64,000 nucleotides of DNA from Neckera pumila. Lineage: Eukaryota; Streptophyta; Bryopsida; Hypnales; Neckeraceae. Position numbers and translations under genes: made by a program. The stretch spans positions 42,607,282 through 42,671,281 of the forward strand of contig OZ018409.1 of NCBI GenBank assembly GCA_963969595.1, written 5' to 3'. This document shows, one piece after another, positions 57,064 to 64,000 of this stretch (position 1 is the first letter of the stretch; every line of letters begins with the position of its first letter). The notes beneath the pieces were generated by a model. The model was given only the letters and a program-made list of their open reading frames with translations. It did no database searches and was not told the DNA's origin.

Positions 57064-58627
57064 TAAGACGAAAAGGCGGCGGTAGCATCGTAAAGATTTC
57101 GTATTTCATCTTGCTGCGGAAATTTGCAGGAAACAAAGCAGTCTCATGCAGCAGCTGGAGATGGTTCTTGTGCTTCTGTTGCGCTTGAGCAATATTCAGA
57201 ACACTGCACATTAATTATAACCAACATCCGCAAGCAAAGTATACGTCAGAACCAGTGAACATTACTGATGTAGAATGAACTCCAACAGCATCACTTAAGA
57301 GGTGTTCGCCCGCACGGAACCGAAGCTTGAGGTGGAGCACGACCCGCACCAAGAATTCCGAAAACGGAATGGCTCCCTATCGGCGACAGTCATGAGTTGA
57401 AGGAAATTTTTATAAGTAGACTTCGGGGAATTCGATTACATCTGGGCAACTGGATCCAAATCTTTTGAGAACAAAGCGGAGCCACTTGACATCAGCATTT
57501 AAATCATGTTGGAGTAATTGATCAAGTCGAACACAGAACTCCAGCACTGGGAAAATTTTCGCTCAGCATAAAAGCTCGGATTACGCAAACACAGCCTTTT
57601 TGTTAAATGAGTATGTATGTGACGGAACTCACTTGTCATCAGCAAACAGAAAATGTCAGAAATTGTTCCCAGCCGCAACCTTTGACATGCGACCGTGAGG
57701 ACCTGCACAAATTCTCTCATAATCTCAGCTGGAGTGACTTCTGCAAAGTAGTTTTGAGACTGCTTGCAAACTTTGTGATCAATACTCTCTTAACGAATCT
57801 ACGAGTTTCACTTCTAACAATCTTCTAAATATCAATGGCTCGTTTGAAAAGCAGCAGATTGAAAGGCTTGTTTGAAAAGCAAGACTTTGATGGCACCTCA
57901 GGTAACCTTCAACGAACATACTGCTAGTAATCTTCGGAGAGAGCAAGACATTCAATCGCACATATTAGGGGTAGTCACAGTGTCTTCCTTTCTGAGATTT
58001 CACAGAAGACTGGAAAGGGATTGAGTGAGAGCCGGAGCCAATGGGGAGTGATGGTGGGTGAAGAAGGTGTGACGCCCCCTTTTTGGGTGGCCAGCATGGA
58101 GAATGTGGATCCAATCATCGAAGCAAGCTCCAACAACAAGTATGGTGAATTGGCAGCCGCAAAGAGTGCAAGGGGTGAAACGATGAATTGGCAGCCACAG
58201 GGAGAAAGCAATTAGCACGCAAGGATCTTGTAATGGCCATTCTTCACCTCCGAAAGAGAAGAATGGGCGTCGCGAGGGCTTCGCAAAACCAGTAACAACC
58301 CACCAATGATTACACACCACATGCCCATTCTTCAGAGAATGGGCGGAGAGAAAAGACTTCGTGACTACCCCTACTGTATATCTCAAAAGGCAACACATCA
58401 ATAGCAACTTACAGATTGAACTGCACCATTCGTACTCCTTGCTCGGGGAAAGCCACATATGGAAAGACTCTTTGGGATAATCCCAGATTGCAAGTAGCAA
58501 AGTGAAGCGCAGTTGTTCTTATTGAAAGCTCATTTAGCAGCACATCCTTCACATTGGTTTGCAAAGACAAATGGTTGCAGTGTTGTTGCGATCCAGGGAC
58601 TATGAAAGAGTCTTGAAATAGAGAGAC
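57044..58627 (-). CDS. Unrecognised gene, two 3' exons (5' part not found)
   Basis: Exon 58627-58413 lies between an acceptor (GTAACAG) and a donor (CT/GTAAGT). Exon 57203-57044 follows acceptor GTGCAG and ends in TAA 57044-57046. Together they give 124 codons in one frame across the junction. Residues include SLFQDSFIVPGSQQHCNHL, LHFATCNLGLSQRVFPYVAF, PEQGVRMVQFNLVLNIAQAQ, QKHKNHLQLLHETALFP and FRSKMKYEIFTMLPPPF. Clean splice signals, matching phase and protein-like composition support a real gene, but I do not recognise the family. The intron holds a 404-bp MITE. The last codons and the stop come from the Stowaway fragment. Upstream exons and the start codon were not located. Confidence 0.55.
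57968..58371. mobile_element. MITE, 404 bp, GGGGTAGTCAC ends, TA target duplication
   Basis: The left GGGGTAGTCACAGTGTCTT and the inverse of the right end GACTTCGTGACTACCCC pair over their ends. TA lies on both sides (57966-57967 and 58372-58373). The interior is moderately GC-rich, with a repeated GAATGGGCG string. It sits in the intron of the unrecognised minus-strand gene. Confidence 0.75.
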
Positions 58628-58629
58628 CT

Positions 58630-59004
58630 GTTACGTTTCAGACCAGGTCAGAGCTTAGCTTAACCGTCAAAGCCGACATTTGAAGTCAGGGAGGGCTACC
58701 CAAACGTGGATTTTTGAGAATCTTTCTTCAATGGGCATCATGAAGCTTGTTCAAATGACCGATCAATGATGAGCTTCCACCCTCCTAACGGCCGTGGGCA
58801 ACTTCAAAGACTATTAAAACTTTTTATCAAACTTTCATATGCAAAAACTACAGTGGTTCAAATCCAAAGACTTAGATTGATAAATGCATCTTATGAAGAC
58901 AATGAAAATGATACCAAGGCAATTTATATGGAGTTGAGTATTGGAGTTTTTTTCATGAAGATTTTCTAAAAACCCAACCCTTGGGGCCAAGTATGTTGTT
59001 TTAC
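58630..59004. other. Spacer upstream of the unrecognised gene
   Basis: May hold further 5' exons of the minus-strand gene, but no frame with convincing splice sites was identified. Confidence 0.35.
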
Positions 59005-59574
59005 ACCTAAAGGATGGAGGCACATTTTGGGAAAAAATTGTGAAAAATTGTCATGTTTTAGGGCAATGAGAAGAAAATAAAAATGAAAGTTTTGTTCAAA
59101 ATTCAACTATACATATTTGTACTAGACTATCTTAAGAATGTGTGTAAAATTTTTCAAAAACTTTGACCATATAGATTGAAAGGTTATAACATTTGAAGTG
59201 AGAAGAAAAAAATTTCTTCTAACCTTGCCTGACAAAGTCAATAGACTTTAATTCTTCCTATAGTGAGATTTTTATACTACACATGGTTATTTTTCTTTGA
59301 CACTTGCATTTTGTATCATGTAACTTACATACCTACCAAATTTTAGAAATAGAAGAGGAATTTTGCACATGCTACCCAAAGCTTCATGGGTTGTCCAAAA
59401 TGTTTAGGACAACATAATTTTTGATTGTAGGCACCTGATTGAAAAGATTCTCACTAAAGGCTACATGTTCACACCTTGTGTCAAAATTTTGTGAACACTT
59501 GACCAAAATTAACTTTTTGCATAACTATCTAAGACTTCTTGCATACATTGAACAATCACTTAGTATTTTAGGGG
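59005..59574 (+). mobile_element. piggyBac-like MITE (copy K), 570 bp, degenerate
   Basis: The left end ACCTAAAGGATGGAGG follows TTAC (59001-59004). The right end TATTTTAGGGG precedes TTAT (59575-59578). The interior has CTTTGACCATATAGATTGAAAGG, matching the family. Target sites have drifted from TTAA by one base each. Confidence 0.55.
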
Positions 59575-59578
59575 TTAT

Positions 59579-60826
59579 GTAAGAGTTAATTCCAATTGCA
59601 AAAATTGATTTATTATATTAATGCAACAAGCCACTTTGCTCAAATTTGTTTATGTTCACTTCATCTCAACTCTGAGGAATGTAGGTTTTCATATTTCTCA
59701 GTATTTGGCTTCAATTTTTTGACAACAAGTTTTTCTATTTTTATGGACTAATAATAAAAATAAATTCAATTTTCCCTTCAAGTGTGCCCCTTAAAAAATG
59801 ATTACCATAATTGGATTGAATGGTTTTATCTTGGTCATCCAAAGTCCAATTTTAATTTTTTTTTTTTTGTCTATTCAAGGTACTTTGGGATACACTTCCA
59901 ATTATATAAAATCAAGTTCTGATTATAAAGCAATGAAAAAATAGGTGTATATTTTGTAAGGGAAAAAAAATTCATTTTTCGAGTTTTAGTTTTTTATTTG
60001 GACGCATAAAGATTAATCATCCACATTTTTCTTGTTTCCTCCATTTTATGTATGTAAAAATACTCATTGCCACAAAATATGATATAAAATCTGTGCTGAT
60101 TTGCGAGCTTGGACCCTGGAAACCCTAAACCCTACACCCTAATCCAGTAAATACATTTAGGATTCAGCACTTGTGCTTCACTTCAGGAGCTTGCTATAGC
60201 TTCATGTGATCGGGACCATTGTCTGGGCACCGTTCAGGTTGCTGTTATTGAACCCGAAAATACTAATGTAAGATCTGTACATCAACGTCGGAATTCTATT
60301 TGAAATTGCCTATCTCCTTACTGTCGAATTTCTGTTTTAATCTGTGTTTTAATCTCTGAACTCTTGTTCTGGGGGTCAGGATTCTAAATGCGCAGCTTTA
60401 GATTCGGCCAAATGATGAAGTTATTCTATATTGTGACAATTGGTAATCGGATTCTGTTCACTAGTCTTAATTATACTGTGAACTGTGTAGAAGCAATTAA
60501 TCAAACGAGATTCAAATGTATTTACATGTGACCGCAATACTCCTTATTAATCTTCTCTAGCTCATAAGTTTGTCTTTTTTATCAAGCTTCTTGCATCTAG
60601 TTGTTTTTGTTGACTTGAACGCCTCAACCTGTGAATCGTGTGTTGATGGTGACAGCATGGAATACTCTGTAGTGAGCTCATCAACATTTCATCTCTCGCG
60701 TACAGTAGCTCTTATGAAGTTTCTCTGAAGATAAAGATTTGTCTGTTTTCAGGTGCGGGATAATGCAGAGATTCTTGTAACTAGATCGAGGGAGTTTGTA
60801 TCGAGGTTTCGAGTTCATGCGTGGTT
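59579..60826 (+). promoter_or_regulatory. Upstream region of the WD40 gene with telo-box-like sequence
   Basis: AT-rich to about 60100, then AAACCCTAAACCCTACACCC (60119-60140), a telo-box-type motif common in plant promoters of growth and translation genes. A frame-like stretch ending at a donor (AATACTAAT/GTAAGA, about 60270) and an acceptor TTTTCAG before 60753 suggest a spliced 5' UTR. Confidence 0.45.
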
Positions 60827-63800
60827 ATGGCCAACCAGCAGCACGATGTTCAAGTTGGTGTTCCTGTTCGCCGCTTGCGAGGTCACACGGACTCCGTCTT
60901 GTGCTGTGTTTCGTCTCCTTCTTCTCCTAATGTTGTTGCTTCTTCGAGCGAGGTAGCTGCATTCGCAACTTTCCTTTAATTTGCCATTTTGTTGAGTCTT
61001 ATGTCACAGTTACTACCCGAATACGTCATTCCGCGATGAATTTAAGAATTTGGGATTGCACGGACGGATTGGTCGATGAATTCCCTCGCCCTGAAACATA
61101 TAGAGCATTTGGCAGTTTAGTTCAACATTCCTTGGTAAACTTTTGGGTTTAGGATTCAATGGTTCGATGCTCGATGGATTTTGGAGCCTTAGTGCACTCT
61201 GAATTTCCAAACCCTAATTTTTTTAAAGAATCCAGCAATTGAACTTCGTCTTCCTTTATGAATTTTAGGGTTTAGGATTCAACTGTCTGATACTCGAGGA
61301 ATTCTCAATTCCTTAAATTCATCAAGCATCAGGCCGATGAATACAAATCGTCTAGAATGATGAAATGTTTGGGGAATAGGTTTGACTCTCTCTATTTTGA
61401 ATAGATCAGTCTGCACTATGAATCCAATTGAAGGTACATGATTCAGCGTACGACGGGCTATCGATTTTGCACCGATCTTGTCACTGAGTTGTATAGGTTG
61501 CTGATGGATCGGGCAAACTTTGATCTGTTTTTCCCTCAGGATGGGAGTGTGTGCGTATTTGACATCCGAACCGCCATGTGCTGCCACAGGCTTCAATGCT
61601 TCGGTGGTCAGGCAGTGATTTCCGTTTTACCAGCTCCTGGTCTATCTCTTTCCCTTCTTCTATTTAGTCTCTCGTCTCCTGTTCTATATGTCATGAGCAA
61701 CAAATGACCGGTTTGCTCTGCTTATGGTGTATACGCAATTTGGTATTTTGACCGTAAATGTGTTTTCCAATTCTTAGTTTTGTCAGAGTGATCTGTAATT
61801 CATTCAAAGTGGGGTGCTGACCTATTTTCCCTGACCGAATTCAATGAATTATGCTGTTAATAGTTGTCGGCAGTCCTTTTTTTGGTGGTTCAATCACAAA
61901 GCTGAAATAGAGTTGAATTTAAGGTTAACTCTATTGTAAGTAGATTGCTGATGCTGTTGTCTTGGTTTAGGAAATGAGCACTTGTTATATGCTGCATCCG
62001 GTTCCACAGTCTACTGCCTGGATGTGCGTCAGGTATGTTTGGGAATTCCGTACTCGTATGTGCTGTTCTTTCGTGACGTTGTTGGATTGGGCTCTTACTG
62101 TTCTACATGTGCGCCATTTTCTTATGATGGGGGTTGAAGTTAGTGAATATTGGACATTTTCTACAAGAAGCTGTTGATGACTAACGGATTGGTGTGCTTG
62201 TCTTGGATGGAGGGGCCTACAGGGAGCCCTTTACAAGCGTATTCATTCAACGCTGATGAGATTAACCAGGTGCAAATCTGAACAACTCTATTCCGTTCAG
62301 CAGTGATTGACACCATAGTATCCTTGCGTCGTTCTTAGTGATTTTTGTTTGTGTACCGTATTTGCAGATTGCATCTTATCTTACCAATGTTCTCTTCTCC
62401 TTAAGGCTGCAAGTTGTCACTGTATTGTCTCAAGGTTTAGAGTATCTTAGAGATCTGCTTATAGACTGTTGAGAGATCAAATGGTCAGCCATGAAAATTT
62501 ATGCATCGCTCTGTCAACGTTGTGATTGCTGAAGGTGGCGTTGAATTTTAAAGGCACATACCTCGCTGCGGCAGACGACTCTGGAGCAGTCAAGGTACTC
62601 AAACTTTTACTGTCATGGCATAGCCCTGAATATGTAACACGATATGAATATCGACCACCGATTTAATTATCTGCGTTCACCATTTATCGAAGCGTGATTG
62701 TGAGGGGATTTTTCACTTGTATTTTCTATGTAATATGCAAGATCACCCTGGGACGTATTCACTTTAGTTCCGAATGTAGTTTTAGATATGAAGTTGATCA
62801 ACTGTATGCTTTTCGACTTTTTTCTAATTAGTCTTTGGGAGAACTCCTTACAGTTTTTACTCTGATGATCTTAGAAAGAAGAAATAATAAAAAAGTATGT
62901 ATTATCACAGTTTTGAAAGTAATCTTGACACAGGACAAGATTTCGTGAGGATTTGCGAATTAACACTGCAAAGTAGTTCATAGCCCGTTCATGATAACTC
63001 ACTTACGATGCTGATCCAAGGAGTTGTCTGTGGTCAACAGGTCGTAGACATCCGAACGCATAAGCTTTTCAAAACTTTACAAGGAGCTCACTCAAATGTA
63101 AGACTCCAAAACCTCTGTTTCTTGGCATTGTTTCCTACTTTTCTACCTTGTTCATCCTTCTGTTTTGGTTTGTATGGGTTACTTAATAGTTTGTTTTCAA
63201 TGATGGGCTTATAAGGACGATGCTAATGTCTGTACTTAATACTTCGTCTCCAGAATTGACTCGAGAGTAATCTTTTCTTCAGAAAAGATTGCTAGTATTG
63301 CTGATGATCATCTCTGTTTTATGACAGATCTGCAGCTCTGTACTGTTTAATACTCGTAGACCATGGGAAGGTGAGAGCAATTGTGTTCGTTACAGGTTGA
63401 CTGTCCTGATAGGTTTTTTATTCGCATTATATTTTAGACAGTCTCATCGGCTGCAAGAGGGTCTCATCATGGTCAAAGCCTCAGTCGTCGTCACGTCTAT
63501 TTGTTGGAGAGCGTCACCATATTTTTCCTTTCTGCTCACAGTTGTAACTGGAGGCTTGGACTCAAAGATAGTGAAGTGGGACTTCAATCGTGGAAGGCCA
63601 TTGAACGTCGTTGACCTTGGTAAGTGCATACGATGTTGGGTGCAATATTCTGCGTTGTTTCGTCTTCACCTGTCTGGTTGTCATTTCCTTTGAAAGAATG
63701 TTGGATGAAGGCCGAGATATGTGCGGTTTCTGGGACTAGTCTTCTTTAAATGTACTTTAAAGAACCTGAACTGAAAATTACTGAAAGAATTTGTTTTCAG

Positions 63801-64000
63801 AAAAGATTATCCTTCTCTATTATTTTAACATTTCTGCACAACTTGTTCAGCTGCAACAGCAGTGACCAGCAGTGAAGGAGTAGGGGGCTTTTGCAACCCT
63901 CCCTTCGTACATGCGTTGGCATCAGTTGAGGGCGATGTCCCAGGTGAAGCTGGAAGACTTCTGGCAGCAGCTCGGGGGGATGGAGCTATTGACGTATTTG
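60827..64000 (+). CDS. WDR53: WD40-repeat protein, WDR53-like, nine 5' exons, cut by the window end
   Basis: Exons 60827-60952, 61540-61639, 61971-62032, 62213-62269, 62535-62594, 63041-63097, 63328-63370, 63542-63619 and 63851 to the window end join in frame (GT-AG). WD-type wording appears in order: LRGHTDSVLCCV, DGSVCVFDIRT, GNEHLLYAASGSTVYCLDVR, SFNADEINQVALNFKGTYLA, ADDSGAVKVVDIRTHKLFKT, CSSVLFNTRRPWE, TGGLDSKIVKWDFNRGRP, NPPFVHALA and ARGDGAIDVF. Known fold: beta-propeller scaffold. WDR53 relatives are proposed DCAF-type adaptors of CUL4-DDB1 ubiquitin ligases. The exon 4 start (62213) is chosen for frame and alignment, because the nearer CTACAG site breaks frame. The subfamily name is from recall and moderately certain. 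Confidence 0.8.

Noticed and set aside
60753..60956. 67-codon frame overlapping the first WD40 exon
   Set aside because: Wrong frame. The ATG at 60827 gives the WD-repeat protein that continues across eight further exons.

Overview
The window looks like nuclear DNA of an early-diverging green plant, most likely bryophyte-grade (moss-like). Three things suggest this. The real genes have GT-AG introns. The DNA between them is very AT-rich and full of plant-type DNA transposons (DUF659 hAT, CACTA, Tourist-like and Stowaway-like MITEs). One intact kinase gene carries motif wording that, from memory, resembles the kinase region of moss phytochrome PHY1. A lycophyte or charophyte cannot be excluded.

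Layout. Positions 1-36 kb are mostly transposon territory. This part holds a broken hAT transposase (1-1059, minus), two blocks of a 41-bp satellite (7.4-9.5 kb and 10.65-11.4 kb), and four gene cassettes that are now pseudogenes (5.1-6.5 kb minus, 12.5-14.0 kb plus, 17.6-19.1 kb plus, 23.3-25.8 kb minus). Each cassette, and the hAT gene, has upstream a GC-rich array of a short motif (core ACCCGNGGTCGCC on the coding strand). In three cassettes an 82-bp leader block follows the array. A 4.7-kb segment with inverted GTCCGCC-rich arms (26.1-30.84 kb) splits one such array. Spread over the whole window are about ten short elements flanked by TTAA with CCCCTAAAGGACC ends, which look like piggyBac-type MITEs.

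From 37 kb on the window is genic. An HMA-domain (heavy-metal-associated) protein lies on the minus strand (37.2-38.5 kb, leader to about 39.5 kb), with a 155-nt near-perfect hairpin in its leader or intron and a 108-bp tandem repeat upstream. Positions 40.9-45.7 kb are AT-rich and hold a dead Tc1-type transposase and MITEs. A complete ten-exon gene for mitochondrial enoyl-thioester reductase (MECR, 381 aa) spans 46158-51444. A single-exon protein kinase (455 aa) lies at 55389-56756. An unrecognised gene on the minus strand has two exons visible (57044-58627). The 5' nine exons of a WDR53-like WD40 gene run from 60827 off the right edge.

The genic part contains unrelated housekeeping genes rather than a pathway. 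The transposon part is linked by shared non-coding headers, by shared coding modules, and by a common decay pattern: premature stops are mostly TAG and TGA, as expected from deamination at methylated CHG and CG sites.
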